DNA of 20,714 bases from positions 1 through 20,714 of the forward strand of contig JANMDU010000088.1 of assembly GCA_031376455.1 (NCBI GenBank), given 5' to 3'. The translations under genes and the position numbers were made by a program. Source of the DNA: JANMDU01 sp031376455. Its GTDB lineage: Bacteria > Pseudomonadota > Gammaproteobacteria > Burkholderiales > Burkholderiaceae_C. The notes below the pieces were generated by a model. It was not told where the DNA came from, searched no databases, and saw only the letters and a program-made list of their open reading frames with translations. Below, piece by piece: positions 1 through 7,077 of this stretch. The number at the start of each line of letters is the position of its first letter. Positions within the stretch are counted from its first letter, which is position 1.

Positions 1-65
1 GTCCGCCAGCATACTTCATTCTCTTGTGGCGACGTTAGGTTTTGAGATCGCATTTTTTTGTATTT

Positions 66-94
66 CTTCTGCGTAACTTCTGCGTCTTCTGCGT
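66..94. repeat. Three copies of the 9-mer CTTCTGCGT
   Basis: CTTCTGCGT occurs at 66-74, 77-85 and 86-94; the first two copies are separated by AA and the last two abut. The repeat lies in the non-coding leader of the transporter gene. It could be slippage or a small regulatory repeat; nothing in the sequence assigns a function. Confidence 0.6.
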
Positions 95-147
95 CCGGCT
101 GTTTGCTATCCGTATTTTGTGTTCAGCCAAAGCCCCACAATCGCTCC

Positions 148-1326
148 ATGAACAAAAACCTATGGCTGCTCGCGCTCGCGCAAGGCCTGTTTCTCACGAA
201 CAACGTCGTTTTCATCGCCATCAACGGCTTGGTCGGCTTAGCGCTTGCTCCTTTCGGCTGGATGGCCACGCTGCCTGTGATGGGATACGTCGTGGGCGGA
301 GCGCTGGCCACGCCACTGGTCGCGCGCACGCAGCGCCTGTATGGCCGCAAAGGCTCGTTTTTGATCGGTCTCGTCATTGCCATCGTCTCAGCATTGCTCT
401 GCTTCTACGCCGCATGGGCCAAGAATTTTTGGTTGCTCGTCGGCGCCACTGTCGTTGGCGGCTACTACAACGCCAACGCCCAGCTCTATCGTTTCGCCGC
501 CGCCGAATTGGCCGTAAGTAGCTTCAAAGAAAAAGCCGTCTCCCTCGTGCTCGCAGGCGGGCTGATCGGCGCAGTCGCCGGGCCCAATCTCGCCTCGGCC
601 ACGCGCACGTTGATGTCAACCCCCACCCTGACACCTTTTACAGGCGCCTATCTCGCTTTGGCCTTCGTCGCCTTGCTCGGGCTGGCTGTCGTTGCCTTCA
701 TCGATTTCCAAGAGCACAAAGCCCCCACCAAATCGCAAGGCGGCAGGCCATTGATCGAGATCATGAAGCAGCCCGTCTTCATCGTTGCGGCACTCGGCAG
801 CGCCTTGGGCTACGGTGTGATGAACCTCCTCATGGCCGCCACACCGCTGGCCATGCAGCAGTGCGGCCTGCCCTTCTCAGACGCTGCCCTCGTCCTCGAA
901 TGGCATGTCATCGGCATGTTCGCGCCCGGCTTCTTCACAGGCCACCTCATCAAACGCTACGGCACGCTGCGCATCATGGCCGTTGGCGTCGCGCTCAATG
1001 CGCTGTGCATCGCCATTGCCCTCTCAGGCGTGGAGCTCCACAAATTCCTCATCGCCCTCTTCCTGCTAGGCGTCGGCTGGAATTTTCTCTTCACCGGCGC
1101 GACCACACTCGCGCTCGATGCCTACACGCCGGAAGAAAAAGACAAAGCCCAAGGCGCACTTAACTTCTGCGTCTTCGCCGTCCTTGCGCTGTCCTCATTC
1201 GCCTCTGGCGTACTCGTCACCACACAAGGCTGGCAGCTGCTCAATTGGGGCTCGCTCGTGCCTGTGGCGCTTACGGCAGCAGCGCTCCTCTGGCTGGCTA
1301 TGCAGCGCAAGCCATTACAGAGTTGA
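148..1326 (+). CDS. Major facilitator superfamily transporter, substrate unknown
   Basis: A 392-residue, strongly hydrophobic protein with about twelve predicted membrane segments, the usual length and layout for an inner-membrane MFS secondary transporter. The loop after the second membrane segment carries a motif-A-like stretch (RLYGRKGSF). A hydrophilic central loop (around HKAPTKSQGG) separates the two six-helix halves. The frame is open from 58, but the ATG at 148 is preferred because the first membrane helix starts immediately after it and the upstream residues do not look like an MFS N-terminus. No convincing ribosome binding site precedes either start. Codon use is GC-rich like the housekeeping genes at the other end of the window and unlike the sugar genes that follow. 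Nothing in motif or context identifies the substrate. Confidence 0.85.
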   Translation: MNKNLWLLALAQGLFLTNNVVFIAINGLVGLALAPFGWMATLPVMGYVVGGALATPLVARTQRLYGRKGSFLIGLVIAIVSALLCFYAAWAKNFWLLVGATVVGGYYNANAQLYRFAAAELAVSSFKEKAVSLVLAGGLIGAVAGPNLASATRTLMSTPTLTPFTGAYLALAFVALLGLAVVAFIDFQEHKAPTKSQGGRPLIEIMKQPVFIVAALGSALGYGVMNLLMAATPLAMQQCGLPFSDAALVLEWHVIGMFAPGFFTGHLIKRYGTLRIMAVGVALNALCIAIALSGVELHKFLIALFLLGVGWNFLFTGATTLALDAYTPEEKDKAQGALNFCVFAVLALSSFASGVLVTTQGWQLLNWGSLVPVALTAAALLWLAMQRKPLQS

Positions 1327-1410
1327 TACGCAAACCGGTCATAATCACAATGAATAAAAGCAAGCAATCCACTAGGGTTTAAAAAGTACATCGTTGAAGA
1401 AATTCCCATC

Positions 1411-1860
1411 ATGACCACATTCGCAAACCAGCTCAAAGCCGAGATCACCCGCATTGCCAAAAAATCTGGCAAATTTGAGACAGCTGATTTGAAAAAATCA
1501 TCGGCAAGATACCGCTCAGAAATCGCTGAGCTCAAGCGCCGCATCGCCGCGCTTGAATCCGCTATTGGCCGAATCGGTAAGCAAGCCCGCAAGTCATCGA
1601 AAGTAACTACTGGCCCAGGTGAAGATAAAGAAAAGCTCCGCTTCCGCCAAGACGGCTTCATCACTTTGCGCAAAAAGCTATCCCTCTCCGCCAACGAAAT
1701 GGGCCAACTCCTAGGCGTCAGCGGCCAATCCATCTACAAATGGGAGCAAGGAAAAGCCAAACCCCGCGCCAGCCAACTGCCAGCCATTGCGGCAGCGCGC
1801 AGGATGGGGAAGAAAGAAGTGATGGCGAAGCTTTCGATAGCTGCAAATAGCGCTGCATAA
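1411..1860 (+). CDS. Small coiled-coil plus helix-turn-helix (XRE-like) protein
   Basis: A 149-residue basic protein. Residues about 30-58 form a charged heptad-like coiled coil (EIAELKRRIAALESAIGRI), followed by a flexible linker. Residues about 82-130 read as a Cro/C1-type helix-turn-helix: LRKKLSLSANEMGQLLGV, then SGQSIYKWEQGKAKPR. The wording SxxxIYKWExGxxxPR is the classic recognition-helix signature. It is probably a DNA-binding regulator that dimerises through the coiled coil. I recall similar orphan proteins in Comamonadaceae but know of no characterised target. It lies 84 bases after the transporter and 312 bases before the AT-rich polysaccharide cluster, on the same strand. It could regulate either neighbour or be unrelated. 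The family call is firm; the role is unknown. Confidence 0.8.
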   Translation: MTTFANQLKAEITRIAKKSGKFETADLKKSSARYRSEIAELKRRIAALESAIGRIGKQARKSSKVTTGPGEDKEKLRFRQDGFITLRKKLSLSANEMGQLLGVSGQSIYKWEQGKAKPRASQLPAIAAARRMGKKEVMAKLSIAANSAA

Positions 1861-2172
1861 CTAAGAATGTTACTTTGTCGCACCAATTGGGAGCTTTGCT
1901 ACGTAAATGAATCTTGCTTTCGTAGATGACCTTCATTCAAATAGCTGGGAAAACGAGTTTAAAAATAGCGCTAACATCTAACTTGTCTTTGCTATTGCAT
2001 AACGTCTTTATCGGTTTCGGCTCACCATTGAGTTTATGGGTATTCGATGTGATGTTTGTTTAAGACTGCTGCTTTAAAAAAGTAATTAACTTCGTAACAC
2101 ATCTCCAATTCAACACGAAAGTAATGCCAACGGCTGTTTTGTAAACGCGAAAATTTCGATATTATTTTTCAA
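1861..2172. other. 312-base AT-rich intergenic leader of the polysaccharide cluster
   Basis: No credible coding sequence on either strand; stop codons are frequent in all frames. Base composition shifts here from the GC-richer flank to the AT-rich polysaccharide genes. I looked for a JUMPstart/ops element (GGCGGTAGnnTG) as found before enterobacterial O-antigen clusters and did not see one. The last 35 bases hold a promoter-like element. A short palindrome CGAAAATTTCG (2148-2158) lies between its two hexamers and could be an operator. Confidence 0.5.
2139..2165 (+). promoter_or_regulatory. Possible sigma70 promoter for the wzy gene
   Basis: TTGTAA (2139-2144) and TATTAT (2160-2165) are separated by 15 bases (16 if the -35 is read one base earlier). 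Both hexamers match the consensus reasonably but the spacing is short. The expected transcription start falls at about 2172, next to the ATG at 2173, and no Shine-Dalgarno sequence precedes that ATG. Tentative. Confidence 0.3.
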
Positions 2173-3378
2173 ATGGCAAGACATTTTCTACTAGTTGCGT
2201 TTACCACAGCAGTTACGTTCTTCTGGGGAGCTTCGCTGATTTCAACTTATGCTTTGAAGGCTTACGACAGATATCTTGATGCAACTTCTTTCCTGTTGCT
2301 GTTTTCCTCATTGCTTTTTGTTTTTTCAAGCTACGGCCTCAGTTATAAACGAATAAATTTTAACTACGTTTCTCGACAGAATAGAGGGTTCTCAAGCTGC
2401 GCAAGATCGTTAGTATATTTTTTAGTTATCCTGACAACAATTCCTGCTGCTTTTTATGCTTTTACTGACTTCAAAGAGAGGTATGGAGTTTCCTATCTAG
2501 ACATGAATGCCGCAGATCCTATCATTCAGTTATTTTCATATTTGAATCTTTATGTTTATCTTTTATTTCTAGCACTTGCTGAGAAAGGAAAAACCTCTGC
2601 AAGGACGTTTTTCTTAGTTTTCTTAATCGTCATCAGCCCTAAGTTGTTAGTTGCGTCCATCGCAGGCAGATTTGCCGCAGTTATGCCCATAGTGGCGTTT
2701 CTTTTCATTGGGTTCGCAAGAGGCTATATAAAAGTAAAAATTCGCTACTTCGTATTTTCTTTAATTGTAGGTTTTTGGGTTTTGATTATTCAGCCGTTAT
2801 TTCGAGGCGGCGACGCGTCGCAGCTAGACGGAGAACTTGTCTTACAAGTACTCATGAAATCTGGCCCAGTGAATCTAATGACTCAGCTTGATCAAATCAA
2901 CGCACTGTTCCCTGAAGTGAATTTTCTTAAAACTGGTCTGCTAGGAAATATTTTTCCTAGTTTGATGAACAGTAACGAAACGGCGGATTTATGGCGCAGA
3001 GAAGGGCTAGCAATTACTGCTGATCGAGCATTTGCAATTTATGAGGGAGCGACCTTTGACTCGGCATTTGGACCAGGCTCTATTTATGTAGGTGAACTTT
3101 ATTTAATCGGCGGATGGATTGGCGTAGCGCTAGGCTCTTTACTGCTTGGTTTTCTAATGGCATTCACTCAAAAAGCCTCAGCAAACCCCTCCGTTTGGTT
3201 ATTTCCTCTGCTAGATTTTGCAATTAAAGTTCCATTCATACCACGTTCAAACCTCACCTACATGTTTGAACGTTTAGTGCCTTTGTACTGTTTTTCTTTT
3301 TTGTTCATTTGCACAGTGTATATATTAGTTTATTCTCGAAACAAAATCGACTGTTTGGGCGAGTACAAAATATCATGA
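2173..3378 (+). CDS. wzy: O-antigen/oligosaccharide repeat-unit polymerase (Wzy-like)
   Basis: A 401-residue inner-membrane protein with roughly ten hydrophobic segments and one long hydrophilic stretch (about residues 210-300), the topology of Wzy polymerases, which join undecaprenyl-linked repeat units in the periplasm. The segment after that loop (GPGSIYVGELYLIGGWIGVA followed by a glycine-rich membrane helix) is typical of the family. Wzy proteins diverge strongly in sequence, so the call rests on topology, this motif and context. It is the first gene of the AT-rich cluster and overlaps the flippase gene by 4 bases (ATGA), so translation is probably coupled. The ATG at 2173 is used because no other start lies before the first membrane helix, although it has no visible ribosome binding site. 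The symbol is generic, as linkage specificity cannot be read from sequence. Confidence 0.75.
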   Translation: MARHFLLVAFTTAVTFFWGASLISTYALKAYDRYLDATSFLLLFSSLLFVFSSYGLSYKRINFNYVSRQNRGFSSCARSLVYFLVILTTIPAAFYAFTDFKERYGVSYLDMNAADPIIQLFSYLNLYVYLLFLALAEKGKTSARTFFLVFLIVISPKLLVASIAGRFAAVMPIVAFLFIGFARGYIKVKIRYFVFSLIVGFWVLIIQPLFRGGDASQLDGELVLQVLMKSGPVNLMTQLDQINALFPEVNFLKTGLLGNIFPSLMNSNETADLWRREGLAITADRAFAIYEGATFDSAFGPGSIYVGELYLIGGWIGVALGSLLLGFLMAFTQKASANPSVWLFPLLDFAIKVPFIPRSNLTYMFERLVPLYCFSFLFICTVYILVYSRNKIDCLGEYKIS

Positions 3379-4340
3379 GGCCTATTTCACAAAACTCAAT
3401 TGGCTGGGTTACCTCTACCTTCATCTATCAAGTGCTAAATTTCGTTACGACTGTGATACTTTTCGTAAGTATAAATCGCTCTCTCGGCTCAAGTGTCGTG
3501 GCATATGTTTCCTCAGCAGAGCTACTGTCTGGAGTGCTTGGTACCATAATTTTAAGATTGGGATTATCTTGGGAGACATCTTTAAATGCACACGCCGCAG
3601 CATCAAAACTATTAACATTAAGAATTTTTTCTTGGTTGCTTTGCAGCAGCGTAATTCTGCTGCTCCCGATTGAGGCACCCGAGAAACTCGCTTTGTCTTT
3701 AGCGATTTCATCTGTTTGCCTTACCCCAGCGTACGAATTACTAAGAACAGATTATTTGTTTTACGGACTTGTATTATCAACAGCGCGTTTTGCTTCAATT
3801 GCTGTGATAAATTATGTCCAAATTGATGCGCTAAGTACCATCGGTGCATACTTTTTGCCGAGTATTATTGCAGGCCTGTTATCTGGCTTAAACGGTTTTA
3901 AATTAATCAACCAATCCAATTCAAGTAACGACTCGCTTGAGTCAAATAGTGCTATCACCCTCATATCGATAACCGTCTTGGGCGCATTCGTCGGATCTCA
4001 TACTATAAACGCAATAGGCTCTGCTGGCGGCTACTTAGTCACTGTAGAAAGGGTAATTAGAGCTGCGACATCTTTCATTTTTCCATATTTTTATAGGCTT
4101 TTTCCCAGCAGAGGATGGGAGGCAAATTTTGGTTTTTTTTGCCTAACGGCTAGCTTAGCGATGATGCTGTTCTTTAGGTGGCATAAAAGTGCAGGCGTCG
4201 TAACAGACGTTTTTCTAATTGCCATACCATCACTAGTAATGCTTGGGGGCACTTGGTTAATGACTAGAAATAGCAAGAAAAAAATTCATTACGCTGGATT
4301 GCTAACGTTACTTAGCATGACTTATATAATCCTTGCATGA
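3375..4340 (+). CDS. wzx: Wzx-type polysaccharide flippase, unusually short
   Basis: A 321-residue, highly hydrophobic protein with about eight to ten membrane segments. The N-terminal segment, with SINRSLGSSVVAYV and then a membrane helix, resembles the start of MOP/PST-family Wzx flippases. The stretch ERVIRAATSFIFPYFYRLFP resembles the conserved Wzx segment in the second half. Wzx moves undecaprenyl-linked O-units across the inner membrane. The frame is open from 3309, but the ATG at 3375 overlaps the upstream stop as ATGA and avoids a 70-base overlap. Known Wzx proteins are usually 400 residues or more; this one appears to lack the last two helices. It ends in a second ATGA overlap with the next gene. 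It could be a complete minimal flippase or a degenerate one; a different membrane protein is less likely given its position. Confidence 0.6.
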   Translation: MRPISQNSIGWVTSTFIYQVLNFVTTVILFVSINRSLGSSVVAYVSSAELLSGVLGTIILRLGLSWETSLNAHAAASKLLTLRIFSWLLCSSVILLLPIEAPEKLALSLAISSVCLTPAYELLRTDYLFYGLVLSTARFASIAVINYVQIDALSTIGAYFLPSIIAGLLSGLNGFKLINQSNSSNDSLESNSAITLISITVLGAFVGSHTINAIGSAGGYLVTVERVIRAATSFIFPYFYRLFPSRGWEANFGFFCLTASLAMMLFFRWHKSAGVVTDVFLIAIPSLVMLGGTWLMTRNSKKKIHYAGLLTLLSMTYIILA

Positions 4341-5314
4341 TGAAAACCCTCTCGCACGCATACATCACTGGCGGCGTTGAAAGTGGAGGCGTGCGCGCAT
4401 TTTCTGAAGCATTGGCCTTGGGGTTCAATGAACTTAATGTGTCGTCTGAAATAATCTCTTCCCACAAGCAATTTATTTCAAAAAAAAATAAATGGCAAGA
4501 CCCTAAAGTTGGTTGGGTACTGTCGACTTGGGGACTTGTATATTCAAGATTCGTTAAAAGAGCTGTTGGAGTAGCCCACGGATGTCCTGGCATAGGAACA
4601 TGCGGAATATCCAAAGCTCTTGCTGTTTCCAGCGCACTACGCTTTTGCGCTGCACATCATCCATTGATTTCCGTCTCAGGCTACACAGGTTTGCATTTGC
4701 ATGCTGCATGGAACATCAAACCGACTGGCTTTGTTTACAACCCTGTGAGATCTGAATTCCACCGCGACTTCAACTTCACTGCAATAGTGAGGAAAAGGAT
4801 AACTTATGTAGGGCGCTTGGTTAAAGAGAAGAACGTTGACTTTCTCGTTAAGGCGTTTATTGCAAGTGATCTGCAAAGTAGTGGCTTCACCTTAACAATC
4901 GTTGGCGCCGGCCAAGAGCTACAAACCATAAAATTGCTAGCTGGCAATAAAGTGCATGCAGAATTCTATGAAAACTTAAACGCACAAGAAATTCAGCGCA
5001 TTCTTTGTGAAACCAAAATTTTCTTTTCTGGCTGCCCCACAGAGTCGTTTGGCATCTCTTTGCTTGAAGCTTACGCATGCGGAGCTCAAATAGTATGCCC
5101 TTCTACAGGCGGCTTTATTGAAGCGATGAGAGATCAAATTAACAAAGCTATATTTACTTTCCCCCCTATCTTTACTGTCAATGATGTTGTTACTCAGTTA
5201 AAGAGCGCTCTCATTTCACCTGAAGAATCTGATCGAAACATCATAAAATTTTCAGCAAAAATTATTGCGGAAAAATACCTCGAATTTTTTGAAATTACCC
5301 GAAGCTCTAAATAG
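4337..5314 (+). CDS. Glycosyltransferase family 4 (GT-B fold)
   Basis: A 325-residue cytoplasmic or membrane-associated enzyme of the retaining GT-B type. The N-terminal half has the glycine-rich acceptor-side loop (TGGVESGGVRAFSEAL, residues 11-26). The C-terminal half carries the GT4 signature: YVGRLVKEKNVDFLVKAF (157-174), with the sugar-phosphate-binding Arg and Lys, and the E-x7-E motif ESFGISLLE (E236 and E244) followed by a glycine-rich nucleotide-binding turn. It would transfer one sugar from a nucleotide donor onto the growing undecaprenyl-linked unit; donor and linkage cannot be told. The start overlaps the wzx stop as ATGA, with a second ATG three bases later. The next gene begins one base after its TAG stop. 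Confidence 0.85.
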   Translation: MMKTLSHAYITGGVESGGVRAFSEALALGFNELNVSSEIISSHKQFISKKNKWQDPKVGWVLSTWGLVYSRFVKRAVGVAHGCPGIGTCGISKALAVSSALRFCAAHHPLISVSGYTGLHLHAAWNIKPTGFVYNPVRSEFHRDFNFTAIVRKRITYVGRLVKEKNVDFLVKAFIASDLQSSGFTLTIVGAGQELQTIKLLAGNKVHAEFYENLNAQEIQRILCETKIFFSGCPTESFGISLLEAYACGAQIVCPSTGGFIEAMRDQINKAIFTFPPIFTVNDVVTQLKSALISPEESDRNIIKFSAKIIAEKYLEFFEITRSSK

Positions 5315-5315
5315 T

Positions 5316-6083
5316 ATGTTCAATTTACTTAAACGCATTTTTATCAAGGCAGTGTGTTCACCGCTTTTAGGCTTTTTGTTACTGAAAATTTATAACGATC
5401 GTATTCCCGTTTCTATTCTCGGAAAATCTTTTAGCATTTTTATAGACAAGCAGCACGTCAGTCTAGAAAACGTGAGTCGGTTATTTTTGGGTTTTTATGA
5501 GCGTCATGAACTTAAAATTTTAAAAAAATACTTTTCGAAAAATGGAAACGACGTCATTGAAGTTGGTGGGAGTTTAGGCTTTATAAGCTTGCATGCTCTC
5601 GCGCTAAGGCCGGATTGCAACATGATATGCGTTGAAGCTAATCCTAGTATTGCGAAGTTACTTGCTGCAACGATTAACTTGCATTTTCCGAAGCGTTGTG
5701 TAGTCAAAAACTTCGCAGTCGATTACGAAAGCGAAAAAGTTGAATTTAGTGTTTCAAGTGATTCGTTAAGTTCGTATGTCAGTAGTGGTCAGCTAAGCCG
5801 CAATTCAGTACAAAAAGTTTCGGTTGCATCTATCCGACTGTCTGAGCTCATGGATAAAAGTTGTCGCTACGATTTGATTTGTGATATCGAAGGCGCTGAA
5901 ATTGCGATATTTAAAAATGACGCGTGCGCTTTTTCTATGATCGACAACATCTTTATAGAATTGCATGAGACAACTTACAACAGTGTAAATTATTCAATAT
6001 CTAGTGCACGCGAGATGCTTACTGATTTGGGTTTTGTAGTCGTGGAGCAATCGGCACGCGCATTTTTGTTTTCAAGAAAATAA
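5316..6083 (+). CDS. FkbM-family SAM-dependent methyltransferase
   Basis: A 255-residue protein with a short hydrophobic N-terminus (residues about 8-24) and a class I methyltransferase core. Motif I is VIEVGGSLGFISLHA (80-94), the acidic motif II is ICVEANPSIAKLL (104-116), and DLICDIEGAEIAIF is the DxEGaE motif typical of FkbM proteins. In polysaccharide clusters such enzymes usually O-methylate a sugar hydroxyl; the target here is inferred from context only. The frame is open from 5265 but the ATG at 5316, one base after the TAG of the glycosyltransferase gene, avoids a long overlap and gives a normal N-terminus. It is the last gene of the first tightly packed group; a 162-base gap follows. 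Confidence 0.85.
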   Translation: MFNLLKRIFIKAVCSPLLGFLLLKIYNDRIPVSILGKSFSIFIDKQHVSLENVSRLFLGFYERHELKILKKYFSKNGNDVIEVGGSLGFISLHALALRPDCNMICVEANPSIAKLLAATINLHFPKRCVVKNFAVDYESEKVEFSVSSDSLSSYVSSGQLSRNSVQKVSVASIRLSELMDKSCRYDLICDIEGAEIAIFKNDACAFSMIDNIFIELHETTYNSVNYSISSAREMLTDLGFVVVEQSARAFLFSRK

Positions 6084-6192
6084 TAGCTGAATGTGACTTG
6101 TGTGCTTAAGATAAGCTTTGTGAGAGTTTTTGTGATCCGTGAAGTATGTTTTCGCTGTTTATAAAGTGCCTGCGCTTTGAAAGATAAAAATC

Positions 6193-6198
6193 TATAAT
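6193..6198 (+). promoter_or_regulatory. Perfect -10 box TATAAT before the GT2 gene
   Basis: A consensus TATAAT lies 47 bases before the ATG at 6246, within the only sizeable gap (6084-6245) of the polysaccharide cluster. No good -35 hexamer sits 16-18 bases upstream (about CTGCGC); TTGAAA is present but only 10 bases away. The start point would be near 6205. It suggests that the GT2-gnu-galU-galE group has its own promoter. Confidence 0.45.
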
Positions 6199-6245
6199 GC
6201 TTGCAGTGTTCGCTACACCGATGATTCTAAATACGAACTAACCAT

Positions 6246-7076
6246 ATGACGTCCTCACAATACAGTGGAAGTTTCTCTATATTGATGGCCGTTTACATTA
6301 GAGATGATGCAGAATATTTTTCTAAAGCCCTAACTAGTGTTTTCCATAATTCACTTAAGCCAAGTGAAGTCATAGTGGTAGCAGATGGACCTCTTAGCAT
6401 TGCGCTTGAAGAAATTCTACTTAGTTTTAAACTAAGAGCAGAGCTTAATGTCATCCGTTTACCTAAGAATGCCGGTCTAGCAAATGCACTTAATGTCGGC
6501 CTGCAAGCGGTTTCGACAAAATTTGTTATTCGAGCCGATTCTGACGACATCAACCACTCAAATCGTTTTGAAAAAATCATGGCAGTGCTCTGTTTAGGCT
6601 ATGACTTGGCGGGGTCCGCAATTTTAGAGAAAGACAAATCAGGAACGGTGCTTGCCATTAGAAGAGTGCCGCTTACGCAGGCAGAAATAGTTAAATTCAT
6701 CAAAAAGAGAAATCCGTTCAATCATATGACTGTCGGTTACAAAACAGATACCGTTCGAAAAGCGGGCGGGTATCCAGCTATTTATTTAAAAGAAGACTAT
6801 GCACTTTGGGCGGTCTTGATAGCTAACGGAGCGAAAGTCTGTAACTTGGACGACATCCTAGTCGACGCAACCACCGGCGCAGACATGTATCGCCGGCGAG
6901 GTGGTTTAAAGTATGCAGCGGCAGAAATTCAAATGCAAAAGCATCTATTGCGGTACAAAATTAAAGGTCCAATAGCTGCTGCAGTTGACGGGTTGCTTCG
7001 CTCGCTAGTTTTTTTAGCACCGAGCAGTATTAGAGAGTTTATATATCTGAAGTTTCTTCGAAAGGCTGCCGATTAG
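6246..7076 (+). CDS. Glycosyltransferase family 2 (AmsE-like)
   Basis: A 276-residue GT-A fold inverting glycosyltransferase. It opens with FSILMAVYIRDDAEYFSKAL (10-29) and has VIVVADGP (42-49) and the metal/nucleotide-binding DSDD motif (D98-D101) after KFVIRA. The later LKEDYALW carries the ED pair expected for the catalytic base. The opening and spacing resemble the amylovoran AmsE group of exopolysaccharide and O-antigen transferases. It probably adds a sugar to the undecaprenyl-linked acceptor. Because it lies one base upstream of the Gnu epimerase gene, it is the better candidate for the enzyme that acts on GalNAc-PP-undecaprenol, though this is inference. It is the first gene of the second transcription group, behind a TATAAT box. 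Confidence 0.85.
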   Translation: MTSSQYSGSFSILMAVYIRDDAEYFSKALTSVFHNSLKPSEVIVVADGPLSIALEEILLSFKLRAELNVIRLPKNAGLANALNVGLQAVSTKFVIRADSDDINHSNRFEKIMAVLCLGYDLAGSAILEKDKSGTVLAIRRVPLTQAEIVKFIKKRNPFNHMTVGYKTDTVRKAGGYPAIYLKEDYALWAVLIANGAKVCNLDDILVDATTGADMYRRRGGLKYAAAEIQMQKHLLRYKIKGPIAAAVDGLLRSLVFLAPSSIREFIYLKFLRKAAD

Positions 7077-7077
7077 T

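Noticed and set aside
1..147. Tail of another gene at the left edge
   Set aside because: Short open stretches exist in two frames but end within 45-76 bases and have no recognisable protein motif.
1122..1733. Open frame of 203 codons on the minus strand across the transporter and HTH genes
   Set aside because: Both overlapped genes have clear family signatures on the plus strand and this frame has none.
1861..2172. JUMPstart/ops antitermination element before the O-antigen cluster
   Set aside because: No GGCGGTAGnnTG-like string is present in this leader.
6105..6125. Terminator after the FkbM gene
   Set aside because: A 5-base-pair GCTTA/TAAGC stem is present but too weak and without an adjoining T-run.
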